Assembly: GCA_037178975.1 (NCBI GenBank)
Contig: JASJZH010000001.1
Coordinates: forward strand, 4,882,501-4,946,500
Direction: 5' to 3'
Length of the DNA: 64,000 nt
From: Oscheius tipulae
Taxonomy: Eukaryota > Nematoda > Chromadorea > Rhabditida > Rhabditidae
A program made the position numbers and the translations under genes. The first letter of the stretch is position 1. The number at the start of each line of letters is the position of its first letter. Below the pieces are notes generated by a model. The model made no database searches, had not been told where the DNA came from, and saw only the letters and a program-made list of their open reading frames with translations. Of this stretch, positions 23,316-41,485 are shown in pieces.

Positions 23316-26300
23316 TCAGTAAGTTTCAATCTGACCATCGACAAGTCGCAACGTTCGCGTCCTCCTCACTGAAAACTGTTTGTGACCCCGCTGAAGATGT
23401 TCTTACATGATTTTCTGTTGAATTGACGGGCCTTTCGCCTATGGTCTCTGGCTTCTGTGGGTAGAGTTGCCGCCTTGGCCAGGCTGTTCAAGATCTCGTC
23501 GTCCGGCGAGTCACCGTCTCCTGTCACTGCCGAGACGTCTAAAAGGAGGAAAATGAATTGTTAGTAAGATTTTGGCACCAGGAGCCTTGGACTTGTCTGT
23601 GGATGGGCGAGCTCCTCTTCGTCGAAGAGTTCCATCTGCCATATCAGCTAGGATACGAGACATCTCGTCGTGCCTCTGAAAGACCTCATTCATTGGAACC
23701 GTTTTCAAATTTCCCAGAAGAACGCGGACTAGGTGAAAGCAAAGACCTACCTCTTCAGCAGAGACGGGAGGAGCGACAATCTTTCGCCTCTGAATCTGTT
23801 GGTCCTGCTGCTGTTGTGCTTCGACGGCCCACATCTTTCCGCGTGTCTTGTTCCTCTCCCTCTTCTCGGCCATCCTCTTCTTCTGTTGCAGGATCTTATC
23901 CCTCGTAGTCCTGTACTCGAGCGCGAACTCTGTCACCATTTTGAACACCTCATTCGGCTTCTGGTCAGGCACTTCTTGGACTTGATAGCCAAAGTAGAGA
24001 AGGAATCCGTGCCATCTGTTCATTGCGATTCGGTAGATGTCTTTGAGTTGATGGATCCTCTCGGCCACATCGACCAAGTAGTCGTTGATCTTGACCTTCA
24101 TTGTGCTGTTATCGTTCTTGCTGATCTTGGCCAAGTATTCCCAACTGCTTTTGCATTCTTTCTCCAATCGCTGCAAGTTTTCCAGCAGTTCTTTGTAGTC
24201 GATTCTGGCTGATCGAGCCACTGCTCCGAATTCACTGTAGAGATCGGTACCGTCCGGAAACTGCTCAATCATGTACTCGGCCAAATGATGAGTCAGAGGG
24301 TGCTTGTACACGGGATCCTTGACTTCCGAAGCCTTGGTCAAGTAGTCGAGGTAGAAACCTTTGATCTGGAAAGAGTAAAGAGGTTTTGTTATGCTCCACT
24401 ACCTCAGTTCCGGAGAGACTGTTTCCAATCGCGAGAAGCATTGCCATCGCCTTTCTGAATGTTTTCGACTCTTCCATCTCTTTCATTGCCAGCTGGAGAT
24501 CCATCAACGGTTCCGCAATATCCTTTTCGATATTCTTGTAGTCAAGAGTGAAAATCCAGAGCTTGAGTCTTTCTAAAAGACACGGAATCTGCGAAAGTTT
24601 CAGGATGAACTGTTCGGCCGAGCCCTGGAATTTTCTTATAACTGAATCACGGAAGACTATTACCAATTGCATGTCCGGATTTTCCGCCTGAGCGTTTTGG
24701 ATCTCTTCCACCTCACTAGTTGAAGGCATCATTGTCTTCAGAATCTTCTCAATTCCCTCCTTGTTCAAGACCATCGAATCGAACTTCATAATGGCTGTTG
24801 GGATAACAGTGACCGGGGGGAGACGAGTGAGGCCAATGTTGATGGCTTCGGAACGTTTCTTAGGAAGTACTTGGAGAGTCTTTGGTTTAGCTTCGACTGG
24901 TTTCTGGAAAAGAATATGAAATCCAATCAAAGTCTCTCCCACCTTAACCTGTTCCTGCTTCTGTTGTTTGCTTTCGAAGAGAGACACGAGTTTCTGAGCA
25001 TTGAACTCTGGCAAATCCATTCCATTCCAGAAAGTTCCCTTCTGTTTCAGACTCGGAACTGGAGGCGGCTCGGCAGAAGTTGGTTTCCAATGCAACTTCA
25101 AGACTCCCTTGGCTTGGGGCCCAGGCGAGGTGTCTCTTCGGAAGTTGGGAGGAGGTGGAGGAACTCCTCCTGGAGGAGGAGGTGGGGGCGGTGCTCCACC
25201 CAAACCTGCCACTGAAACTTTCCAATTGTTTACAGCTAGGAATTTCACTTTTGAATCCAGATAGGGATACCATCTCGGCCATTCACCTTTCGTCGCGCGC
25301 CCACCCATGTTATCTCGAATTTTCATCAAAATGCGATGCGACAAAATGTGAAGACTGGTCAGCCGGAAGAGATGCCAACCCGTGCAATGTACAAAGAAGC
25401 TTCGAGAAATCTTTAGAAAGAACTCACATCTAGGTGGCAGTGGAATGCCTCCAGGAGGTGGTGGAGGCGGAATTCCTCCTCCTCCCCCATTCATTCCTCC
25501 GTTTATGGTCATCTGAGCCATTCTGGCCATAACCAGAGGATCCTGTTCGAACTCGGCATTGTGGAACTCGGAAAAGTCTAAATCGTTGATGATCAACGGT
25601 CTCGACTTGAGGTTCTCCGCAGCCTTCTTCCACTGGATGTCTGCCTCTGACTCTTTCTTCTCAAACATTGTCGTATTGTTGTTCTCTGAAGCCTTGGCTG
25701 CTCTTTTCTGCAACATTGCCGCGAAACCGCCGCCTCCATCATCCTTGACAATCTAAACACCATTTTAACATTACTTTTCGATGACAATACTCTGGCTTTT
25801 GGCGGTGCCTGCTTCTCGGGTTCGAGTTCTTTCTCAACTACAGGTTCGGGGAAGTCCATCGTCTTGTTCTCCGTCGGTGAAAAGATGGCAGGGAAAGAGG
25901 GCGGTGGTGCTTTGACCTAAACATTTGTGATTCATAAACTCCAGTCAAAATCACCTTTATCTCCTCTTCTTCCATCTCGTCGGTTGAAGTTCTCGGCGTC
26001 TCTATCGACTTACTCTCCGTCTCTCTGTTTTCCTGTTGTATCCTTAAGGGTTCAGGTGTCTTCTTCGTCTCTTGGATCTCCTTGTGGTCCACGCCATTGA
26101 TGTCACTGTTCCTCCATGGTAAAGTGCTTTTCTTCTCCTCTGGACGATTCTCCTTGGCCTCTTCGGTCTTGTTGAAAATGTCGCGACTGGCTCCAAAGTT
26201 CATGCGCTGCTCCTCTTGTTGTCGCAGAGCTTCAGCTTGTCTCTGGCGGATCTTTGTCCTTTTGTCAACAGCCGTATTCCTAAAGATGTCTTCTTTACAA

Positions 26301-29300
26301 AAAGAGTGTTTCCCACCTCATTTTGACATTCTGGTTGTCCTCTTCAGAGTCGGCATCCTCCTGATTGAGTTCCCTTTCGTACAGATTGCACTGTTCAGCG
26401 ATCTCCCTATTCCCGGACTTTTTTAGATGACTCATAACGTCTTCCATTCCCAGAGAGTCGAGAGAGTCAACCGAGTCGTAATAGGTGTCCTGATTGTGAT
26501 TAAATGAGAAGAATCAATAGCTCACTCTGTCAGGAATTCCATGGAGAGCTTTATTGATGACAGTCAGACCATAGACTATAGTCTCCGGATCAGGACAGTC
26601 CTTTTCGGCGATAACTTTCATCAGAGCAGTCCAATCTGGTTGTCCCTTGGCCCTGTCGACTGCTGTCACTGCTGCCAGAACCAGAAGTGCATTGTTGTCG
26701 TTGTACTCGATGAAAACGAGCAGCAGTTTCAGAGCCGTTTTCACAACAAGACGGAACTGAAAAGATACTTTAGATAAAAAATATGGTGTCAAAAGAGACA
26801 TGCAAAGACAAGGACAAACAGACAGACCCATTCTGAGCGGTAGGGACTCATCTCGGCCTTCTCGGAATCATCGTACAGCTGAAAAAAGACGTGGACAGGG
26901 ACAACGGACAGAAGCAGTGGACAGAAAAGAACTCACTGGTGAGTTGAGGAGCTCGTAGAGCCATTGAATTGTGGCATTGTGAGCGATGATGCCGTTCATT
27001 CCATCCACATAGAGCATCAGTTGTCCGAGAGCTCTAAGAATGTAATTCTGGTGATTTTGGTCAGCCACGCGTCCCAGTCGAATCATGCAATCAAGACCAC
27101 CATCCTGCACAAACTCGTGAACGAGATCCTTGTCGTCCTGAACTTTACTTTGATTCGAATAGAAAGTTACCCTACTTGAAAGATCTGTTTGAGACTGAAG
27201 AGCGCCCTTCTCTGGTCGCGACCCGATGCAGAAAGCAGTTTATCTAGATTTTCTTTGGTTATTAACCCTAGGAACTACTCACCGATTATAGTTTTTACCC
27301 GTAGAGAAGTCTGTGTTCGAAGTACCAAGGAGCTCCGTCGTCTGAAAATTATTTCTCATGGTTAGAACAAAGATTTTCCCATTCATCCCCAAATGCACAA
27401 AATGTACCTTCTGGCGGCCTTATTGAGTCCCTCGTCCCCCCAGTCAAACTCCTCCTCTTCCTCTACGCCCCCCTCATCCTCAACCGGCGACTTGTAGCCA
27501 CTATCCTGTCGTATATGCCTAGTCAAATTGGTCGAAAGATCCCGCGAACTTTTCCTCCGTCGCCTCTTGCTTTCAGCATCAATATCGGGAAGATCCTTAT
27601 AATCTGGGCAGGCTTTCGCCTTCAAGACTTTCTCCCCACTCTCCCAGGAAATTTTATCGTTAGAATAGTCATCATCGGCTATCGATATAGGAGTGACTTG
27701 GGCGATTTTGAAGGAAAAGGTGTCGGGAGAGTCTGGTTTGCTCCGAGAAGGCTTATTGTATTCGCTCTGGGAACTACTCTCAGGCCGGAATGGTCGGCAG
27801 AATTCAGGAGAATTGCTGCTGGAATCTTTGGTGGAAAAGGAGGGAACTCTTGGACAGAACGTTTGAGATGGTTCTAGTCTTTGCCTGGACATCGGAGGAG
27901 ATCCAGACTCACAGTCTGACCATACCCCATTCTGTTGCTTTCGAGAAAATTCTTGGCCATGAGATGAATCCAGATTAGCTTTTCTGACCACAAGGGGACT
28001 TGCCTTCTTCTTGAATTGTGGAGACGGTGATTTTTGCAAGCCGGAGTAAGATTGCACTGTTCCCTTCATAGCTAGAGACGATGCGGAGTTAGTGGGTCCA
28101 GTTGACGAAAGAAATAAGTTGAGATACTTCTGGCCGTTCCGAGAAGTGTCTGTTTCCTGGAGCGAAAAGGATGGTACTCGAGGACGAAACTCTTGGGTTT
28201 TCTGTTGACTTGCCTTGTCTTCAAATTTCTCCTCCGGAAGATTTTGTTTTCTTGAAAGTGAGGCGACTGAAAAGGGAGAGGAAAGAGTACTTTCTCCCAA
28301 CTGGGAAGGAGTAAAAGTGTAACGAGTTGCTTTGAAGCTTATGTCTGGTGCGACATTCACCCTTGGTACTTCTTTGACTTTTGGTCGGTAGTCCTGACCA
28401 GTGGAGTCAGAAAGAGTGAGAGTCGATCGAGGTCCCTCCCAAGAACTGTTTCTCTTTTTCACAGATCCCTGTTCATCAAACTCTACTGGTCGGGCAGCAA
28501 AAGACCTCATCGGCTTCGGAGGAGGCTCCTCGTCGATGAACGGAATAGAATCGTCAATTTCTACTGGAGCAGCGACGTGCAAGACCGAGGGCTTCTTCAG
28601 AGAGGGACCGTCACAGTTTGTACTGTACCATGGCTTCGTGTTGTCTCCAGCTCCCATGGTTCTTCGTCTCACAATCCCTTCCGAGCTCTTGCTTCTACGT
28701 TCGAGAGTCGAGAATTTGGGCTTGAAGATCACGGGAAGCTTGTCCTTTGGGCGATAGGCATCACTTTCATCCAGCCGACAGGAAATGGCTTGAATTCTGG
28801 CCCCGGGGTCATCCAATTGGATGGAGAGATCAATATTATAGGCTCGAAGGCTGGACTTTACAGGACTCGGGGCATAACTGGCTTTTTGAGGAGAAGAGGA
28901 GGAAAAGACTGGCTGGTAGGACATGGAGACGAGAGGATGTTTATGGTCAGTAATTGTTCGGGACAGTGGTGAGAGAGGCGAAAGCGATAGCGAGAGATAT
29001 TGCGGGCCTCCCGGCGGGAGAGTGCGACCCACCCGACTGCCCGAAATTGTATAGAGAGGGGCTATATTAAGTGGCTAGATCCCCTTGCCCACAACTCACT
29101 CATTCTTGAGAACGTCGAATTCCTCCTGTTGATCGGCTAATGTCAGCTCGCTGTCCAGATACGTGTGAAATTCGCCACCACTGCCGTCGCCGCCACGGTA
29201 AACTTGGAGGGAAGAGTCGCCGGGCTGAAAACGAACAGTTCAGTTCCGAAAAATGGCTGGGTAAAGATTAAACGGTGGTCGAGAGTAGAAGAGCAACAAT

Positions 29301-30321
29301 TCGCTGGCAGCATTGAAAAGTGAACTGCAAAGGCCTTATGGGTGACAAGAACCGACATGTCAAATTTTTTGCTATTTAAGGGGCCATAAAGGTAATCCGG
29401 AGTCCAGCTCCACGACATGCTCCCATTTGGTTTCAACTGAATTTCTCAACTTGCCAGAACTTGTCAAAAGCAATTAAAACGTTGAAACAAATTATTTGTC
29501 AGGGTTAGCTTGACAAGTCTGAACTCCGTAAGACTTTATCAAAAGAATCTCACGGAATCTGGCTTGTCTTCAGAGGAAGTGCGCGTTCTTCCGGTTGTAT
29601 CTTGAAAACAAGAATTTCCGTCCCATAGTTGTATATCTTCGGAATCAGCTGGATGAGAACTATCGTTTGAGATCAATTTTAATTTGTCCTATGGCCCCTT
29701 TAATTGTTCGAGCATTTGTACTGTGAAAGAGGGTGTGTGGGCTAATGGTGCTTCTGTCTGTAACACGAAAATGGCAAGTCGAGTCAAATCGACTCAGTTT
29801 GAAAGTTAGCATCTTTGGGAGACCGTTGCTTCTGCTGGGGTAGTACAACTGGAGAAACATGTACACCTCGTTGCATCAATGAGTTTGATCACAAAGTTTA
29901 GCGATGGATTCAGTACTTTTATGCATGAAATACATTTGATAACTGGCACATTCAAAAGGAAAGCAAGACCCCTTGATCAGAATATATAACAAACAATTCC
30001 CCACGAGCTCCCACCTATTCGGTACTCTCTGAGGGCGGACAGCCGACAACTCAAACAGGTTTACTTTTTCCAACTACTTGCAACTACTGTAATACAAATA
30101 ATTTCAAAGATTTGAACTGGGAGAAAAATAAAATTAAGAGTCACCTTGTGTGGAGCTCTCAGACATCTGATAACGTCCGGAATCTGGTCTCCTATCGTCT
30201 TGTGAAGTTTAAAACTGAAGGTGACCGGTCTCATGGGTTCTAAATAACTCGAGGAGGTCGTGGCGAAGGGATCCGTGTCCACGATGTACTGCACTCGGCA
30301 GGTGAACTCGTCTTCCGCCAT
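23316..30321 (-). CDS. fhod-1: FHOD-family formin
   Basis: Actin nucleator/bundler of the FHOD subfamily; in C. elegans FHOD-1 promotes body-wall muscle sarcomere growth (literature knowledge). Nineteen exons join in phase. The N-terminal exon (30321-30145) is the FHOD GTPase-binding-domain start, ending CLRAPHK. The FH3/armadillo part (27341-26526) includes DQNHQNYILRALGQLMLYVD and VVKTALKLLLVFIEYNDNN. FH1 has three proline runs in exons 25752-25428 and 25211-24949, with interspersed Gly. FH2 runs from GVLKLHWKP through exons 24903-24664, 24624-24403 and 24365-23751. The C-terminus (23540-23316) has a basic autoregulatory motif, RRKARQFNRKS then LRRTRTLR, before a TGA at 23318-23316. An extra 1.6-kb exon interrupts the N-terminal region (separate entry). 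Confidence 0.95.
27408..29036 (-). CDS. fhod-1: fhod-1 543-codon symmetric cassette exon (disordered insert)
   Basis: The acceptor GGGCAG lies just above 29036, and the donor AGAAG/gtacat is at 27408. The length is 1,629 bp, a multiple of three, and it enters and leaves with two bases of a split codon. Skipping it joins LKN-E directly to RRSSLVLRTQTSLRV, which matches the continuous FHOD arrangement. The insert is rich in Ser, Pro, Lys and Arg with an acidic end (EEEEEFDWGDE), and looks intrinsically disordered and phosphorylatable. An in-frame ATG (MSYQPVF..., about residue 36) could also start a shorter protein. The insert splits the N-terminal GTPase-binding/FH3 region. Confidence 0.7.
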
Positions 30322-30398
30322 TTTAGGCGGTCGAAGACGAACTTTCTTCTAAAAGAGGTGGATTACAATGAAAGAAGGGAAAAGATATCGAAAAGAAA

Positions 30399-30460
30399 GA
30401 ACGCTAAGCGTTCACCGAGCTGGCTCGGTTCCCCGGACACGTTTCCGGTTATCCGGAAAC
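30399..30460. promoter_or_regulatory. three consecutive perfect hairpins upstream of fhod-1
   Basis: Three inverted repeats follow each other within 62 bp: GAACGCT/AGCGTTC (30399-30413), ACCGAGC/GCTCGGT (30414-30429) and GTTTCCGG/CCGGAAAC (30441-30460). They lie 78-139 bp before the fhod-1 ATG, so they fall in its 5' UTR or proximal promoter. Function is unknown. Confidence 0.6.
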
Positions 30461-33400
30461 AAAACAAAGAGTGAGACACACGTAAAGAAACGAGGGGAAT
30501 GCCGGGAACAGGTTAACTATGCGGAAAGATATTTCTGTTTATCGTAAGACCTCTTGGTAACATTTTCCTGGAAGACAAAGTCACACGCCCACTCAAATGT
30601 TGCAAAAAAAACCCTTGAGTCACAAGACGAAATCTTGGAAATGACACGGAGATGACTGATGCACCCGCTTGTTTCACCAAGTTTCTTTGGTAATTGACTG
30701 TCTTCAATGCAAACTAAGAGACAAATCATAAACAAAAATAAGGCTTCGGATCTTGAAAAAGAAAAAGATTGGGTGGGATATAATATTTTCAAAGAGGCGA
30801 GAGAAAAACAATGATTGGCGGCAGCCATAACAGGAAAATGGTGCCAGTCACTCGAGATTCCGAAGCCGGAGAAAATTAACAAGATGGAACAAATAGTGAC
30901 GGGAGAGGCCGCAGAAAAGTTCTAAGAAGATGGCAGAACGACATTTGAATGGGGCTAATTTCCCTGAAGAGGAGAGAGACAAAGAGTACTGTTTGGTAGG
31001 GAACAAAAAGACTCACAAAATGACGTGAGTGGAAAAAGGTACGAGTGGCTTTTCAGTCTCTCAAAAATCTTTTCCTTCCGTCGCGTGTACAGCGGCAGCC
31101 GCGTCTTCGACATGAGATAAGAGACAGAGGCTAGCTGGCTGGACACCTGGCTTTGAGGAAAAAACAACGAGAAATTGAAGAAAAGAAACCGAAGAAAAGC
31201 TAATTCTGAGGTCATTTCGTCTTCCCGCCCTTTGCACCTGGCAAAACCGGATTGTCCGGAGGGCAAGGCGGTGAAATTGGCCTCAATGAAGGCGCCAATT
31301 TCAGTCGCTGGGTTCTCTTCGAGATGATAACAGGGTGGCGGATTAGAGCGGGAATAAGACGATTTTTGAAGAGTGATTACGAGGAGTTATGGAAGGATGA
31401 GAGTTCATTAGAGTGATGACTTCGAGGCATGCAAGGATCGAGTGTAGATTACGGAGAGTTTGAATTCGGAATTGACACTCATTTGCTAAGGAAAAAGATT
31501 TGATTTTCATCAGGGGTATATATCCGAAAACATTCTCGGTTTCACGCTATGATCCGGGAGAAGATTACCAAGGACTCTTCATTTATGAATTTGAATCAAA
31601 GGATACCAAGAGTAGTCAGCAAGAATAGTGTTAAGAGCGGTGTCTTTGTGACTCAGAGAAAGTGCCTCTGAATCTGCTCGCTATCAGTATCGCGCCAAAG
31701 AAGGAGACAAAATAGCTGCAAAAGAGGATTGAATAGTCATGACACACCCCTTGAACATTCAAAAACAGTTTTGTAATAGCTGGAAATACCGAAAAGTACT
31801 CTCGCGCACTGCCGCAGGAGAGAGGGTGGAGGGCGGGAATACAAGTGTAAAGTAAATTGAACGTGAGCAGAGGGAGCAAGGGGATCGATCGGATGGCTGG
31901 ATCAGAAAGCCATGCCAATGGAATTCACTACGAAGGAACCTGGGAGGACCGGTTGGGAGACCTGACTGATAAAATTGATAATCATGCCGAAGGCAGCGCC
32001 ATCGGCTAGCAAGCTTCGTATTTTTTTTAGAAAGTTTTAACCGTGTTCTGTTTCAATCCGAGTCAAAAGTTCTCAGAGGACTGAGGGATCTCGACTGATT
32101 ATAGAGACAAAGAAGAGCTTTGTAAGAGAGCACTACTTTGTAAAGACGATGAGAGTCTCATCGTTTTTCGTCTTCTCATCATTAGACCAAAGCCACCTAT
32201 CGAATGTTACTAAGCAAAGAGTCAAAAGTGAGTAAACAGTCCCAATGGTTAAAAGAAAGATCTTTTTTGCGGTCACTAATTGGATCAGGAGAGATTGCAT
32301 CGGACTGGATTGATTATGAACGACGAGGCGACGAAAAAAAGCTTTTAGGAAGACTGTTACGCATCGGAGGCGGATGAAGAATAGAAACACTCGACGTCCG
32401 AGATGAACAGAAACAGATGGTGGCACGCGTGATAAGGCGGGAAATATGCTTTTGGAGCTGTGGAAGGGGAAGAAACGACTAAACTTTGAATCTGCTTGGG
32501 TGTTATTCGTAAACCTTTGGTGAGTCTCTATATTCCTTTGAATAAATACGAAATATGTACGCATAGACTGAGGAAGAGACACGTCTACACAACTTGAAGG
32601 TGGAAGCTAATTGGACGATCTATCAAAGGCCAAAGAAAAAGGGCCGCTGGGCGGAAGACGGCTCTCGCCTAAACTACCTCAACGTGAACTTAATAGCCTC
32701 CATGCTGCAAAATATTTTTAGCTCAACCTGACTTCAAAATTATAGAAGGGGGAACAACAACAGCTGACTCTTGATGGGCTGTTAAACCAATAAATTGGAG
32801 GGGATCTTGACAGGAAAAAAGAGTAAGAAGTTTTTGCCACTGGGGACGGGGAGACAAATATTTGCTAGAAGATCACAGGTATAACGAAGGAAGACGACAG
32901 GGTCGCCGAGCACAGATGACAGCCGGATCCAACAGGATATCAAGTTCAAACTACTCCAATCCGCTTACTGATATCTTAACTCTCGGTTTCTAACCGTTAG
33001 TGCTAATAGTCTATACTCTCATAATCTTCAAGAATCACAAAATTTTTTAGAAAAGCAGCAAGAGACACAGTCTCAGAACCCGATCGGGTGTTGTGTTTTC
33101 GGCCTACACGTGCTACGAGTTGTGCCGTCGTGGGATTGTGTTTGTTGACTCTGCGATTGAGCCGAAAAGGAGCGAGAGAAGACGACGTTGATACTACTAG
33201 AGCTGGCCATTACACTCGGCGAACGGGCAGCATGGAGTTGGCAGAGAACAGCTGAGCTAGTATACTTTTGCAGACACTCTCTTCTGACAAAGTCTTCTAG
33301 AGAACACATCAGATTATTAATCCTCGACTCTCACATACCGTGACAAACAAAACAAGAGGAAGTGTTCACAAAGGGTCTTGTAAAGGTAAGACAGTCATCC

Positions 33401-34320
33401 AGCCTACTAGGGAAAGTCAGTTGTCAGCTCGGTCGAGAGATCGGCAGCTAGTGACATTTATGCGGAGATAGAGAGCTACCGCCAAATCTCTGATAGAGGA
33501 AAACCTAGTCAGGCCTCTTGGGTCGAACAAAATCTGTACTTTCTCACTCTCAGTTTGTCCTAAAACTTGGAAATACTCGCCTCCCCCATGACTACTCCTA
33601 GATAATCCAAGAGAAACGGCGGCAACTAGGTGAACAACTTTTTCTGTCTAACCAGAGCCGCGCCTAACTCGCAGGAAAATAAAACAATCGAGCCGTCAAG
33701 TGAAAGTGAGCACTTGACTCTTCCGTTTGTACAAGCCGTGTTTCCGGACTGTTGGAGCGGAGAAGGGAGAGGCGCGTGAGAAAACGTTCTCCGAAGTTTG
33801 GAAATCTGGGAGAATAAAAAAGGTCAGAATGGACTTGTTGTCTGGTTGTGACCTTCGGGCTCGTAATTGGACGGGTTGTGATCCATCCATTAGCATAGGC
33901 GGTGCACCTGGCCACGGACCATCCGAATGCCAGAGGTAAACAAGGCTGTCTCGTGTAATTGGAGTCACGGCGCCTTTGTCGGAGGTAATTTTGGTGGGAA
34001 ATTTGAGAGTCGAGGACGAAAAGAGTCACTATACATCCACTTTATTACTGAAAAAAGTTGGCAATACTGTCTGTACACATCTAAAAGTTAGAAAAGGTAT
34101 AAAACTCTCACGGGTTATTTCGGGCCTACAGTATACAGAAAAGGAGAGGGAATGTGGGGTATCACTAATGTTCTGACGTAGGTACGAATCACAATAGCAG
34201 GAAAAAATGAGGGGTTACTCCTCTTTGGGGGAGTAATTGATGAAAAAGTGGGGATGGGAAAGTGAAACGAAGAAAATATGTATAGCCTCGACGAGGGGCA
34301 GTTGTTCTCGCTTGACAGAT
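30461..34320. other. about 3.9 kb without recognised genes
   Basis: This lies between the fhod-1 5' end and the vha-16 stop, both on the minus strand. ORFs are short and have no domain content on either strand. It is probably the fhod-1 promoter or a 5' UTR intron plus the vha-16 3' UTR. Confidence 0.5.
34215..34236. terminator. small hairpin in vha-16 3' region
   Basis: TTACTCC and GGAGTAA separated by 8 bases, about 85 bp downstream of the vha-16 stop codon on the minus strand. It is a possible 3' UTR structure; its significance is uncertain. Confidence 0.3.
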
Positions 34321-36017
<1,697 letters not shown>

Positions 36018-36803
36018 TCTTTGCCTCGGTTGATACCTAGAAACGAACTTGTTCGCGTATTTGTCGAGAAAGGGTTTTTGAAGAGTAAAGCACCAGGAAA
36101 TCTCAAGGAAAAAGAGATATAACAAGATCAAGAAATAATGATCTTGTTTCAACATGATTCACCATGCGTAGTCGTGGAAGAGAGCAAAACTGAAGACCAA
36201 AATGGGTTCAACGACTGATTTTTTGTGTTTTTTTAGCGAAATAATTTGGTTTTAGGGATACGAAAAGCATAGAATGGAAGGTCAATAGCTGAGAGCAACC
36301 GAATGGGAAATTTTTTTTTTCAAAGTTTGTTTTTTCAAATGCAGCCAGTTTTCTTTTTGACATACTACGCGGGAACTCAAACGGTATTTCTTGACAGTTT
36401 AAGAGACGGCACACTGGTAGCAAGTAAACACGAAACAGGAGCTCATGCAGTAGTCAGACAAAACGCCAACTGTTAATTACTGAAACGAGCAACTGTGATT
36501 GGTTCCATTGAGAAGAGAGCTGGGATATGGTCGGACACAGGTCTCTGACACTCTAAATCATCAAAAATAGCGTACATCTGACGGAAAACTGACAGAAACC
36601 AAGGTTGGTTTTGGCCAGAAATCGATCCGTGGTCTCTGGGGTCGTCTTTGGTTCGTGTCGGGACCCGGTCCAATCGCCGAAAATTCAAACCAAGGGGGCA
36701 GAAAGACCCGCCCCTAGTCCTCGTTCTGTGTCTGCTCATTTCCTTCAAGTTTCTTCCGGAACGTCTGACCCAGAAACTCATTTCCGCCAACTCCAATGTC
36801 TTT
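36018..36803. promoter_or_regulatory. shared divergent upstream region of vha-16 and kin-32
   Basis: About 0.8 kb separates the two start codons, which face away from each other. It contains a 9-bp inverted repeat AACAAGATC/GATCTTGTT (36121-36148, 10-base loop). The kin-32 frame is open back to 36648, so part of this stretch may be transcribed or coding. Confidence 0.5.
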
Positions 36804-40982
<4,179 letters not shown>

Positions 40983-41485
40983 TTAGTCTTTTCCTTGTCC
41001 TCTGATGATCCTTTAACGGGTTTCCGTAAACACTTATTGTATCGACTAAGCTTTAATTCAAAAACTCTCGCTCAATAACATGATTTGTCATATATGCTTG
41101 TAGTAGACAATGACTGAGAGAGGGTTTAAAGCGGAATGATTTGGTTCACATGATACCGAGCTCTGAAGTGGTAAAAGAATATTGTAAGTATGATAACGCA
41201 AGCGAAATGTAAAATGATAATGGAAGCTGCCACAAAGGGTGAAAGGAATCACAATCAAAATTAGTTGAACCAAAGTAAAGAGAATAATCAAGAGAGTTTT
41301 GAACGCAACAGGAACATCGAGGCGAACGAACAATCTGAGTTCTAGAGAAGGGAGTTACTGCCGATACCCAGGACGTCCGCGGTTCGACCTGAGGGGATAG
41401 AAAATTTTAAAAAACCTCCTGATTCTCGTGGGACTTGAACTAACGGAGGTCAACCGTGTAGGCATACAAAAAAAAGTAGGTCAAC

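Noticed and set aside
32133..32582. 149-codon minus-strand ORF with hydrophobic stretch
   Set aside because: No recognisable family, A/T-rich flanks, no convincing splice or start context.
41350..41470. tRNA-like T-arm strings (GGTTCGACC and a GGACTTGAACTAA string)
   Set aside because: No matching acceptor, D or anticodon stems could be folded around them.
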